From positions 1 to 24,319 of the forward strand of contig JAEWXC010000039.1 of the NCBI GenBank assembly GCA_023396115.1: 24,319 bases of DNA. Reading direction: 5' to 3'. Each line of letters starts with the position of its first letter. Within the stretch, counting starts at the first letter, position 1. The translations under genes were made by a program, and so were the position numbers. The notes beneath the pieces were generated by a model. The model worked only from the letters and a program-made list of their open reading frames with translations. It was not told where the DNA came from and searched no databases. Origin of the DNA: Actinomycetes bacterium. Lineage in GTDB: Bacteria > Actinomycetota > Actinomycetes > Propionibacteriales > Nocardioidaceae. Shown piece after piece: positions 1 through 6,783 of this stretch.

Positions 1-2
1 TC

Positions 3-101
3 ATCACCAGGGTGGCCTTCGGATTCCGCTCACCCGACGCCCTCATCGGCCTCGCGATGCTCAACCTAGGCGGACACCGACCGCTGCTGCCCGGCCGATG
101 A
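3..101 (+). CDS. ISL3-family transposase, C-terminal fragment (runs off the left edge)
   Basis: Only the last 32 codons are in the window. They read ITRVAFGFRSPDALIGLAML followed by NLGGHRPLLPGR and a TGA stop. This FGFR..D.LI.LAMLNLGG..P.LPGR tail is typical of IS204/IS1001/IS1096/IS1165-type (ISL3) DDE transposases, which catalyse cut-and-paste movement of the element. The stop sits at the inner edge of the terminal repeat, the usual arrangement in this family. The catalytic region lies outside the window, so activity cannot be judged. Confidence 0.8.
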   Translation: MTRVAFGFRSPDALIGLAMLNLGGHRPLLPGR

Positions 102-124
102 CCCACGGATCAGTCAGAAGAGCC
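101..124. repeat. Right terminal inverted repeat of the ISL3-family element
   Basis: The sequence overlaps the last base of the transposase stop codon and ends AGTCAGAAGAGCC, a common ISL3 right-end pattern. The partner repeat is outside the window. Confidence 0.7.
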
Positions 125-186
125 AGATTTCTTCGCCCCGGTGCCCCCCGGACAGCACCCGGGGTGCGTGACAGCAGTCATGAGGA

Positions 187-699
187 GTGGTGCGGTTGCT
201 GACCGCCGACGTGGAGGGATTCGATGCCTTCGTGGCGGCCCGGTCCCCGGCGTTGCTGCGTGCCGCCTACCTGCTCACCGGCGACCACCACCTCTCCCAG
301 GACCTCGTCCAGACCGCGCTGATGCAGGCGGCGCGGCACTGGGAGAAGATCCACGACCACCCCGAGCCGTACGTGCGGCGGATCCTCTACAACGCCAACG
401 TGTCGCGCTGGCGCCGTCAGAAGTTCGCCGAGTACCCGATCGACGACGTCGACACGGCCGCTCCGGCGGACGACACCGAGGCCAGGCTGGCGCTGGCCCA
501 GGCGTTGGACGGACTGACCCGCAAGCAGCGGGCCGTGCTGGTGCTGCGCTACTACGAGGACCTGACCGAGGCCCAGGCCGCCGAGGCGCTCGGGGTCTCG
601 GTGGGGACGGTCAAGTCCACCCACCGTCAGGCGTTGGACCGGCTCCGGAGCCGGTCACCGCACCTGGCCGAACTCATCGGGAAGGGAGCTGAGTCATGA
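187..699 (+). CDS. SigE-family RNA polymerase sigma-70 factor (ECF type)
   Basis: This is a 170-residue two-domain sigma factor that directs RNA polymerase to alternative promoters. Region 2 lies at about residues 12-75 (RSPALLRAAYLLTGDHH, then EPYVRRILYNANVSRWRR). Region 4 lies at about 110-160, with the helix-turn-helix around EAQAAEALGVSVGTVKST. The RSPALLRAAYLLTGD signature points to the actinobacterial SigE-type group. The start is uncertain: GTG 187 is the longest, but a GGAG at 184-187 overlaps it and would better serve TTG 196 (8-base spacing). The stop overlaps the next gene's start (ATGA), so the two are translationally coupled. An IS end lies about 60 bases upstream and may have replaced or altered the native promoter. 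Confidence 0.9.
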   Translation: MVRLLTADVEGFDAFVAARSPALLRAAYLLTGDHHLSQDLVQTALMQAARHWEKIHDHPEPYVRRILYNANVSRWRRQKFAEYPIDDVDTAAPADDTEARLALAQALDGLTRKQRAVLVLRYYEDLTEAQAAEALGVSVGTVKSTHRQALDRLRSRSPHLAELIGKGAES

Positions 700-2045
700 C
701 CGGGAACGACGCCGACCCCGCACGCGACCAGCAGGACCTTCCCGACCTCCGGGCCGCGCTGGCCGACCTGGCCGAGGACGCGCCGCTCGCGCTGGACCGC
801 CAGGACCTGTGGAACGCCGGCCGGCGCAGAACCCCCCGGGTGGATGCCCCCACGGTGCTGCTCAGCCTGGCGGTGGCCGCCTCGGTGCTGCTGTGCGCCT
901 TCGTGGCCTGGACCGCCGTCGGGGCGACCCGCACCGTCGAGCCGGCCACGCAGAACCCGGACGGCGCGCTGCCCACGCGGTTGCACGCCGTGCCCGAGCG
1001 GTTGACCGTGCGCGGGGCGGACGGGGAGTTCGGCGAGCACGTCACCCGGGACCTGGCCGTGGGCCAGGGCTCGGTGGCTTGGGTCGACCCCCGCGGTGTC
1101 CCGGTCCTGGTCGACGCCGTCGACGGCACCCAGCACCTGCTGGCCCTGCCCGGCTGGGACGAGCAGAAGGGTCGCGGCCTGGACCGCGGCGTGCTGTCGC
1201 TGAGCCCCGACGGGTGGCACCTGGCCTACGGCTGGGCCGAGCCCGCACGCTCCACCACCGACACCGAGGCCGGGCTGGCGGTGCTGGACCTGCGCACCGG
1301 CCAGGTCCGGCGCGGAACGCTGACCGGGCGCAACGACCGTGCCCTGATGCTCTCCACGATCCGGTGGTCGACCAACGGCCAGTGGCTGGCCTGGTCCGCC
1401 GACGAGCCGGTGGAGTGGACCGACTCCTCCGCCTCGGTGCGCGGACCGGTGACCTACTCCGGCGCGGACCCCGTCGACGAGCTGCCCGCGGGCAAGATGG
1501 AGCCGCGGCGCAACCAGTCCCGCACCGGCGGCGCCGTGACCGACGACCAGGGCCGCGGGTGGCGTGGCGGGAACCCCGGCGAGAGCCTCGCCCTGGGCCT
1601 GGCCTCGATCTCCCCGGACGGTGAGTACCTGGCCACCGGCGGCGACCGGTGGCTGGTGCGGACCACCGACGGCACGCTCTCCCAGCTGCGACACCCCACC
1701 GCCCGCGGCGACAAGGAACCGCTGGGGTGGACCTCGGCGCGCTCCTTCGTCGGGGTCGCCAACCGGGCCGGCAGCGCCTCGCTGCAGATGACCGAGCTGC
1801 GGGTGGACGGCGACCAGGTCACCGAGGGACCGGTGCTGCTGACCTGGAAACTCCCGCGCGACGGGATGCACGTCTCGGTCGCCACGGACCTGGTCAGCCA
1901 CGGCACCGAGGACTTCGACGACCCCCGCTGGCCCTGGTCCACCGAGCGGCGGGTCGCCACGGCCGCCCTCGGCGTCCTGGCCCTGCTGCTGGGGGCCGGC
2001 GCCGGGATCGGTCTGCGCCGACGCCGCCGGCAGACGCTGCCCTGA
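696..2045 (+). CDS. Membrane-anchored beta-propeller protein, candidate anti-sigma partner
   Basis: This 449-residue protein overlaps the sigma gene by four bases. It has a charged cytoplasmic N-terminus (about 1-50), a transmembrane helix at about 53-77 (LLSLAVAASVLLCAFVAW), and a long extracytoplasmic region with propeller-like blades such as LSPDGWHLAYGW, WSTNGQWLAWSA and ISPDGEYLATGG. A second hydrophobic helix (about 420-437) is followed by an arginine cluster, RRRRRQ, so both ends should lie inside the cell. Coupling to a sigma factor and a cytoplasmic N-terminal segment suggest it anchors or restrains the sigma factor in response to an outside signal. No zinc-binding anti-sigma HxxxCxxC motif is visible, so this role is inferred from context only. 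Confidence 0.75.
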   Translation: MTGNDADPARDQQDLPDLRAALADLAEDAPLALDRQDLWNAGRRRTPRVDAPTVLLSLAVAASVLLCAFVAWTAVGATRTVEPATQNPDGALPTRLHAVPERLTVRGADGEFGEHVTRDLAVGQGSVAWVDPRGVPVLVDAVDGTQHLLALPGWDEQKGRGLDRGVLSLSPDGWHLAYGWAEPARSTTDTEAGLAVLDLRTGQVRRGTLTGRNDRALMLSTIRWSTNGQWLAWSADEPVEWTDSSASVRGPVTYSGADPVDELPAGKMEPRRNQSRTGGAVTDDQGRGWRGGNPGESLALGLASISPDGEYLATGGDRWLVRTTDGTLSQLRHPTARGDKEPLGWTSARSFVGVANRAGSASLQMTELRVDGDQVTEGPVLLTWKLPRDGMHVSVATDLVSHGTEDFDDPRWPWSTERRVATAALGVLALLLGAGAGIGLRRRRRQTLP

Positions 2046-2063
2046 ACCGGACCCGGCCCCGCC

Positions 2064-2097
2064 GCTGACTCAGGGCTGGCTCAGGGGCTGGCTCAGG
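2064..2097. repeat. Three short tandem copies of a GCTGGCTCAGG unit
   Basis: Imperfect 11-12 base units start at 2064 (GCTGACTCAGG), 2075 and 2087 (both GCTGGCTCAGG). They lie between two convergent genes. There is no obvious hairpin with a T-run, so this may be only local slippage. Confidence 0.6.
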
Positions 2098-2106
2098 AGC
2101 GGGTGC

Positions 2107-3615
2107 TCACATCCGGCCGGTCTGCACGTAGTTCTGGTGCCACGACAGCGCCTCGTCGAGCAGGTGCGGGGTGTGCCGGGCGGTCGGCCGCTCCCGCTGC
2201 GCCCGGGCCAGGTAGTCGGCCAGCCGGTCGCGGTAGTCGGGGTGAGCGGTGCGGGCGATGACCTGCTCGGCACGGCGGCGCGGGGAGAGCCCCCGCAGGT
2301 CGGCCAGCCCCTGCTCGGTCACGATCACGTGCACGTCGTGCTCGGTGTGGTCGACGTGGCTGACCATCGGGACGATCGAGGAGATCGCGCCGCCCTTGGC
2401 GGTGGAGGGTGAGACGAAGAAGTTGAGGTAGGCGTTGCGGGCGAAGTCGCCGGACCCGCCGATCCCGTTCATGATCGCCGACCCCATGACGTGCGTGGAG
2501 TTCACGTTGCCGTAGATGTCGGCCTCGATCATGCCGTTCATCGCCACCACACCCAGCCGGCGGACCAGCTCGGGGTGGTTGGAGATCTCCTCGCTGCGCA
2601 GCAGCACCTTGCCCTTGTAGGCGTCGATGTTGGCCATCAGCCGGGCCACGCCCACCGTGGACAGCCCGAAGGAGGTGGCGGAGGCGAACTTGAGGGTGCC
2701 GTTGTCGATCAGGTCGATCATCCCGTCCTGGATGACCTCGGTGAAGGCCGTCAGGCCGGTGAACTCGCTGGAGCCCAGGCCCTCCAGCACGGCGTTGGCG
2801 ACGTTGCCGACCCCGGACTGGATCGGCAGCAGGTCCTCGGGCATCCGCCCGGCGGCGACCTCGTGGCGCAGGAAGTCGACCAGGTGCTCGGCGATCGCGC
2901 GGGAGGTCTCGTCGGGGGCGCTGAACGCGGAGTTGCGGTCCCCGGCATCGGTCTCGACGACCGCGACCACCTTGGCCGGGTCGACCCGCAGGTAGGGCTC
3001 ACCGATCCGCTGGGCCGGGTCGGTCAACGGGATCGGCACCCGGTGCGGCGGCAGCGCGGAGCCGTAGTAGATGTCGTGCAGACCCTCCAGGGCCCGCGGC
3101 TGCCAGTGGTTGACCTCGAGGATCACCTTGTCGGCCTGGTCGAGCCAGGTCTTGTTGTTGCCCACCGAGCTGGACGGGACCAGCAGGCCGCCGGGCAGCA
3201 CCGCGGCCACCTCGACCACCGCCACGTCGAGCCGACCGTAGAAGCCGAACCAGGTGTGCGGGGCCGAGTGGGACAGGTGGGTGTCGAGGTAGTCGACCTC
3301 GCCGGCGTTGATCTCCCCGCGCAGGGTCGGGTCGCCCTGGTAGGGCAACCGGCGGGCGATGCCGTGCACGGCGGCCAGCACCCCGTCGGTGTCGGGCGCG
3401 GTGGAGGCGCCGGTGAGCAGGTCGATCCGGAAGTCGCGTCCCCCCGCGTGGGCGGCGCGGATCCGCTCGGCCAGGGCGGCCGGCAGCGCCTTCGGTGAGC
3501 CGGCCCCGGTGAACCCACTCATCCCGACCCGGTCGCCGGGGCGGATGTGGGTCGCCGCGACCTCGGCGGTGACGACCCTGCCGAGGAGGTCGGGGCAGCT
3601 GATGCGAGCATTCAC
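2107..3615 (-). CDS. Acetyl-CoA hydrolase/transferase family protein (succinate CoA-transferase type)
   Basis: This 502-residue enzyme is full length for the family (about 500). It moves CoA between acyl-CoA and a carboxylate, most likely acetyl- or propionyl-CoA and succinate, in the cytoplasm. Residues GMSGFTGAGSPKALP (31-45) form the N-terminal CoA-transferase motif. Glu293 in AFTEVIQDG is the expected catalytic glutamate that forms the glutamyl-CoA thioester. GIGGSGDFARNAY (about 384-396) is the glycine-rich motif around the active site. The start is GTG at 3615, which gives MNARISCPDLLGRVV; the ribosome site is weak. The exact acyl donor cannot be told from sequence. It is a single gene, convergent with the sigma/propeller pair. 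Confidence 0.9.
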   Translation of the reverse strand: MNARISCPDLLGRVVTAEVAATHIRPGDRVGMSGFTGAGSPKALPAALAERIRAAHAGGRDFRIDLLTGASTAPDTDGVLAAVHGIARRLPYQGDPTLRGEINAGEVDYLDTHLSHSAPHTWFGFYGRLDVAVVEVAAVLPGGLLVPSSSVGNNKTWLDQADKVILEVNHWQPRALEGLHDIYYGSALPPHRVPIPLTDPAQRIGEPYLRVDPAKVVAVVETDAGDRNSAFSAPDETSRAIAEHLVDFLRHEVAAGRMPEDLLPIQSGVGNVANAVLEGLGSSEFTGLTAFTEVIQDGMIDLIDNGTLKFASATSFGLSTVGVARLMANIDAYKGKVLLRSEEISNHPELVRRLGVVAMNGMIEADIYGNVNSTHVMGSAIMNGIGGSGDFARNAYLNFFVSPSTAKGGAISSIVPMVSHVDHTEHDVHVIVTEQGLADLRGLSPRRRAEQVIARTAHPDYRDRLADYLARAQRERPTARHTPHLLDEALSWHQNYVQTGRM

Positions 3616-3713
3616 CGCTCGATCATGACACCGACCCCGCCGCGACGAGGTGCCCGGTGCGGGTTCGTTCGGTGAGTGGCGAGGAGTCCTCGGCCAGCGG
3701 TCGTTCCCGGCCC

Positions 3714-3754
3714 GGTGGTCGAGCGCGTCTCCGGTGGTCGAGCCTGCCGAGACC
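3714..3754. repeat. REP-like dispersed repeat, two GGTGGTCGAG copies
   Basis: GGTGGTCGAG occurs at 3714-3723 and 3733-3742. The second copy continues as CCTGCCGAGACC to 3754, giving an imperfect palindrome of the GGTGGTCGAGCnTGnCGAGACC type that I recall as abundant in intergenic DNA of Nocardioidaceae and related actinobacteria. It sits just beyond the 3' end of the MBL gene. The 144-base gap 3616-3759 holds nothing else I can name. Confidence 0.55.
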
Positions 3755-3759
3755 CCCGC

Positions 3760-4575
3760 TCAGCGACCCGTCAGGTACGCCACCTGCGCCCGCACCGACA
3801 GCTCCGCGGCGCCCCACAGCACCGGGTCGACGTCGGCGTAGACCACCTCGACCACCCGCTGCGCCACATCGGGCTCGGTGTCGGCGACCCCGGCCGCACG
3901 CAGCTGCTCCAGCGCGGCCTCGACCTGCGCCAACCGGTCCCGCCGGTGGCTGATGTAGTGGTCCAGGACCGCCAGGGCGTCGTCGATCACCGGGCCGTGA
4001 CCGGGCCAGATGGCCATCGCCTCGTGGCCCTCGGCCAACCGGTGCAGCCGGTCCAGGGAGTCCAGGTAGGCCCCCAGCTGTCCGTCCGGGTGGGCCACCA
4101 CGGTGGTCCCGCGGCCCAGCACGGTGTCGCCGGTGAGGAGGGCACCGTCGGCGGGCACGTGGAACGAGAGCGAGTCGGCGGTGTGCCCGGGGGTGCCGAC
4201 CACGTGCACCTCGAGCCCGTCGACCTCGACGACGTCGCCGTCACCGAGCCCCTCCGACCCCAGCCGGTAGGCCGGGTCGAGGGCGCGCACCCCGCACCCC
4301 ATCCGCTCCGCGAACGCGCGGGCCGCCTCGGAGTGGTCGGCGTGGTGGTGGGTGAGCAGCACCGCCGCGACCTGTCCGGACTGCTCGGCGACCGCGTCGA
4401 GGTGGGACAGGATCGAGGGCCCCGGGTCGATCACCACCGACCGGGCCGCGCCGGGCTCGCGCAGCACCCAGGTGTTGGTGCCGTCCAGCTCCATGATCCC
4501 GGGGTTCGGCGCGAGCACGCAGCGGGCCCGCTCCCCGAAGACCCCGCCGTGCCACTGTCCCGGAGGGACGCTCAC
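3760..4575 (-). CDS. MBL-fold metallohydrolase (LACTB2/Rv3677c-like)
   Basis: This is a 271-residue metallo-beta-lactamase-fold hydrolase with a complete two-metal site: THHHADH at 75-81 (His76, His78, Asp80, His81), His131 in GTPGHTADS, Asp150 in LLTGDTVLG and His193 in WPGHGP. The C-terminal 70 residues are helical and fit the winged-helix extension of LACTB2-like proteins, some of which act as endoribonucleases; the substrate here is unknown. The ATG start (4573-4575) overlaps the NUDIX stop by four bases, so it is translated as the last gene of the DUF4177-RidA-NUDIX-MBL operon. M. tuberculosis Rv3677c has the same neighbourhood. Confidence 0.88.
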   Translation of the reverse strand: MSVPPGQWHGGVFGERARCVLAPNPGIMELDGTNTWVLREPGAARSVVIDPGPSILSHLDAVAEQSGQVAAVLLTHHHADHSEAARAFAERMGCGVRALDPAYRLGSEGLGDGDVVEVDGLEVHVVGTPGHTADSLSFHVPADGALLTGDTVLGRGTTVVAHPDGQLGAYLDSLDRLHRLAEGHEAMAIWPGHGPVIDDALAVLDHYISHRRDRLAQVEAALEQLRAAGVADTEPDVAQRVVEVVYADVDPVLWGAAELSVRAQVAYLTGR

Positions 4576-5420
4576 GTGAGCCGCCCGGCCAGCAGGTCGG
4601 CGTAGAACGGCGGCGTGGACAGCACGAACTCGTCGCCGTCCTTGACCGGCTCGGGCATGAACATGCTCACCGAGCGCTGCTCGGCCATGACCGCCTCAGT
4701 CGAGCCGCAGCGTTCGACGTCCAGGCAGGTCATCCAGGTGGGCGGCAGCATCAGCATCTCGCCGGCGTCGGCCCGGCGCAGCGCCTCGTCCACGCCGAGC
4801 CACATCACCTCGGAGGACTCGGTGGACACGTCCCGGGTGACCTGCCCGGCGGGTAGCTCGGCGGCGAAGAACCAGGTCCGGTAGCGCTTGGGCTCGAAGA
4901 TCGGGGTCAGCCAGGCCGCCCACGGGCGCAGCAGGTCGGTGCGCAGCACCAGCCCGCGACGCCGGAGGAACTCGGTCAACGAGAGCTCGTGGGACTCCAG
5001 CGCGAGCCGGTCGCGCTCCCAGTCGTCCCCGGAGGTGTCGTCGACGATGCTGGTGGCCGAGGGGCCGGCCAGCAGCACGCCGGACTCCTCGAAGGTCTCG
5101 CGCACCGCGGCACAGACCAGGGCCCGGGCGCCGGCCTCGTCGGTGTCGAGCCGGGTCGCCCACTCGGCGGGCGAGGGGCCGGCCCAGGCGATCGACGCGT
5201 CGTCGTCGCGCGGGTCGACACCGCCACCGGGGAAGACGGCCATCCCGCCGGCGAACGCCATCGAGGTGCGCCGGCGCAGCAGGTACACCTCGGGCTGCTC
5301 CACGCCCGGGCGCAGCAGCACCACGGTGGCGGCGTTGCGGGGCTCGGCCGGGGCGCGGGTACCGGCGCTGAACTCCCGGGCCTGCTCGACGAGGGCCTCG
5401 GGCAGCCGGTAGCGCTGCAC
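4572..5420 (-). CDS. NUDIX hydrolase, NUDT19-like with a split Nudix box
   Basis: This 282-residue protein opens with a hydrophobic strand (AATVVLLRPG, 30-39) and LLRRRTSMAFAGGMAVFPGG. The Nudix box is broken: FPGGGVDPRDDD (63-74) is separated by roughly 30 residues from AVRETFEESGVLL (105-117), where the metal-binding RExxEE glutamates are intact. Such an insertion is known in NUDT19-like enzymes that cleave CoA or acyl-CoA diphosphates. The CoA substrate is inferred from family resemblance. It overlaps the MBL gene by four bases and starts two bases after the RidA stop, so the genes are coupled. Confidence 0.85.
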   Translation of the reverse strand: MQRYRLPEALVEQAREFSAGTRAPAEPRNAATVVLLRPGVEQPEVYLLRRRTSMAFAGGMAVFPGGGVDPRDDDASIAWAGPSPAEWATRLDTDEAGARALVCAAVRETFEESGVLLAGPSATSIVDDTSGDDWERDRLALESHELSLTEFLRRRGLVLRTDLLRPWAAWLTPIFEPKRYRTWFFAAELPAGQVTRDVSTESSEVMWLGVDEALRRADAGEMLMLPPTWMTCLDVERCGSTEAVMAEQRSVSMFMPEPVKDGDEFVLSTPPFYADLLAGRLT

Positions 5421-5422
5421 CC

Positions 5423-5881
5423 TCAGACCTCGACCAGGATCTCGACCTCGACCGGGGCGTCGAGCGGCAGGCTCGGCACCCCCACGGCGGAGCGGGCGTG
5501 GATGCCGGCGTCACCGAAGACCGTGCCGAGCAGCTCCGAGGCGCCGTTGGCGACCTGCGGCTGGCCGGTGAACTCGGGCACCGAGGCGACGAAGCAGACG
5601 ACCTTGACCACGCGCTTGACCAGCGCCAGGTCACCGATCTCGGCCTTGACCGCGGCGATCGCGTTGAGAGCGCACTGGCGGGCGCACTCGGCAGCCTGCT
5701 CGGCGGTCACCTCGGCCCCGACCTTGCCGGTGGCCATCAGCTCGCCCTGGCGCATCGGGAGCTGGCCCGAGGTGAACACGTGCGCGCCGGACCGGACCGC
5801 CGGCACGTACGCGGCGACGGGCTTGGCGACCTCCGGGACGGCGAGGCCGAGCTCGGCGAGACGCTCCTCGGGGTGGCTCAT
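5423..5881 (-). CDS. RidA/YjgF/UK114-family protein
   Basis: This 152-residue RidA-family protein probably deaminates reactive enamine/imine metabolites or acts on related small molecules in the cytoplasm. HVFTSGQLP (about 37-45) and the C-terminal HARSAVGVPSLPLDAPVEVEILVEV region match the fold. The arginine in HARSAVGV is where RidA's substrate-binding arginine falls. It belongs to the longer (about 150 residue) actinobacterial variant seen at Rv3678c. An upstream extension of the frame to 6028 exists but is rejected, because ATG 5881 overlaps the previous stop in a TGATG junction and gives MSHPEERLAELGL. Confidence 0.9.
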   Translation of the reverse strand: MSHPEERLAELGLAVPEVAKPVAAYVPAVRSGAHVFTSGQLPMRQGELMATGKVGAEVTAEQAAECARQCALNAIAAVKAEIGDLALVKRVVKVVCFVASVPEFTGQPQVANGASELLGTVFGDAGIHARSAVGVPSLPLDAPVEVEILVEV

Positions 5882-6036
5882 CACGCCCCCTGGGGCCGCT
5901 TGAGGAAGGCGACGAGGCCGCCCTGCGCGTTGGTCTGGATGGTCACCAGCTCCCAGCCGTCCTGGCCGAAGTTGTTGAGCATCAGCGCTTCGTTGTGGAG
6001 CGGAATCGGCGCCACCTGGTACTCCCACTTGGTCAT
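5881..6036 (-). CDS. Small DUF4177-family protein (51 residues)
   Basis: The frame from ATG 6036 gives MTKWEYQVAPIPLHNEALML, then NNFGQDGWELVTIQTNAQGG and LVAFLKRPQGA. The KWEY start and the G.DGWELV motif are characteristic of DUF4177, a small single-domain family of unknown function. It ends TGATG, sharing one base with the RidA start, so it is the first gene of a four-gene operon. A TAGGGT hexamer ends six bases before the ATG with no Shine-Dalgarno visible, suggesting a leaderless message. A comparable tiny gene sits next to RidA in mycobacteria (Rv3678A, from memory). Confidence 0.85.
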   Translation of the reverse strand: MTKWEYQVAPIPLHNEALMLNNFGQDGWELVTIQTNAQGGLVAFLKRPQGA

Positions 6037-6042
6037 GGCTGC

Positions 6043-6048
6043 ACCCTA
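6043..6048 (-). promoter_or_regulatory. Candidate -10 element for the DUF4177-RidA-NUDIX-MBL operon
   Basis: On the minus strand TAGGGT is followed by six bases and then the ATG at 6036. A start site about six or seven bases after the hexamer would coincide with the A of ATG. No clear -35 is visible. Confidence 0.4.
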
Positions 6049-6100
6049 CTCAGCGCAGGCGGATGCGCCACCGGGGACCGGTGCAGATCAGGGGTGCGGG

Positions 6101-6700
6101 TCAGCGGCGGCGCAGCCGCAACGTGTTGCCGGGGCCCTGCTCGGTGACCTTGACCGTGCCCCGGGTCACCCGGACCAGGTTGTCGGCGCCCCGGACCACG
6201 AGCCGGTCGAGCCGCAGCAGCCGGGCGATGTTGTCGATCCCGAGGACGTCGACCCGGTCGGCACGCCGCGCCTTGAGTCGCAGGCCGCTGCCCTCCAGTC
6301 GAACCCGGTCGACCTCGCCCTTGGCCCGGACCACCGAGTCGACCCCCTCGACCCGGACCCGGTCGGCGGTGCGCAGGATCATCAGCACCCGGTTGCCGGC
6401 GACCCGGACCCGGTCGACCTCGCGGGCGTAGACGGTGGTCCGGTCGCCGGTGACCTTGAGCCGGTCCACCTCGCGGGGCAGCTTCACCTCGGTGCTGCTG
6501 GCGGTGATCCGGACCTCGGTGCACTCACCGCGCACCTCGATCGAGCGGTTGTGGCCGCTGACCTCAGCCGTGCCGTCGACGCACTGGATCGTCTCGGCCA
6601 TCGGGGCCGACCTGGCCACCGGGGCGGCCGGTGCCGCGCTGGGCATCCCGACGACGGGGACGGAGAGGACCGCGACGGCGCGGAGGGCGTGGGTCTGCAT
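6101..6700 (-). CDS. Secreted DUF3060-like repeat protein
   Basis: This 199-residue protein has a strong ribosome site (AGGAGG, six to seven bases before ATG 6700), which fixes the start. The N-terminus, MQTHALRAVAVLSVPVVGM followed by an Ala/Pro run, looks like a signal peptide. The rest is made of short repeats of about 20-22 residues such as EVDRLKVTGDRTTVYA, EVDRVRVAGNRVLMIL, TADRVRVEGVDSVVRA and EVDRVRLEGSGLRLKA. The regular D.[VL].V.G spacing suggests stacked beta-strands (a solenoid), as in DUF3060-type proteins. It is rich in Arg and Val and has two Cys near the start. It lies 83 bases downstream of the zinc-ribbon gene on the same strand and could be co-transcribed. Function unknown. 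Confidence 0.75.
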   Translation of the reverse strand: MQTHALRAVAVLSVPVVGMPSAAPAAPVARSAPMAETIQCVDGTAEVSGHNRSIEVRGECTEVRITASSTEVKLPREVDRLKVTGDRTTVYAREVDRVRVAGNRVLMILRTADRVRVEGVDSVVRAKGEVDRVRLEGSGLRLKARRADRVDVLGIDNIARLLRLDRLVVRGADNLVRVTRGTVKVTEQGPGNTLRLRRR

Positions 6701-6783
6701 GGTTCCTCCTGGTTGCTCGACGGTTCCCTGATCCCCTGCTCGGGCGCGCCCGGGGCAAACCCCACCCCGGACGGACGTCGGGT

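Larger units (their letters stand above)
1..124 (+). mobile_element. Right end of an ISL3-family insertion sequence (partial)
   Basis: The first 124 bases carry a transposase C-terminus (stop at 99-101) followed directly by a terminal sequence, 101-124, ending in AGAAGAGCC. Read inward this begins GGCTCTTCTGACTGATCC, which fits the GGCTCTTC-type ends of ISL3 (IS204/IS1001/IS1096/IS1165) elements. The eight bases after it, AGATTTCT (125-132), are AT-rich in a very GC-rich setting. They could be one copy of the 8-bp target duplication this family makes, but the left end is outside the window, so this cannot be confirmed. Confidence 0.8.

Noticed and set aside
5882..6028. 49-codon N-terminal extension of RidA
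   Set aside because: It covers the DUF4177 gene in another frame, and the TGATG junction gives a better start.
6741..6752. Palindrome CGGGCGCGCCCG between the zinc-ribbon and DUF3060 genes
   Set aside because: Short, no T-run and expected by chance in such GC-rich DNA; not called as a terminator.
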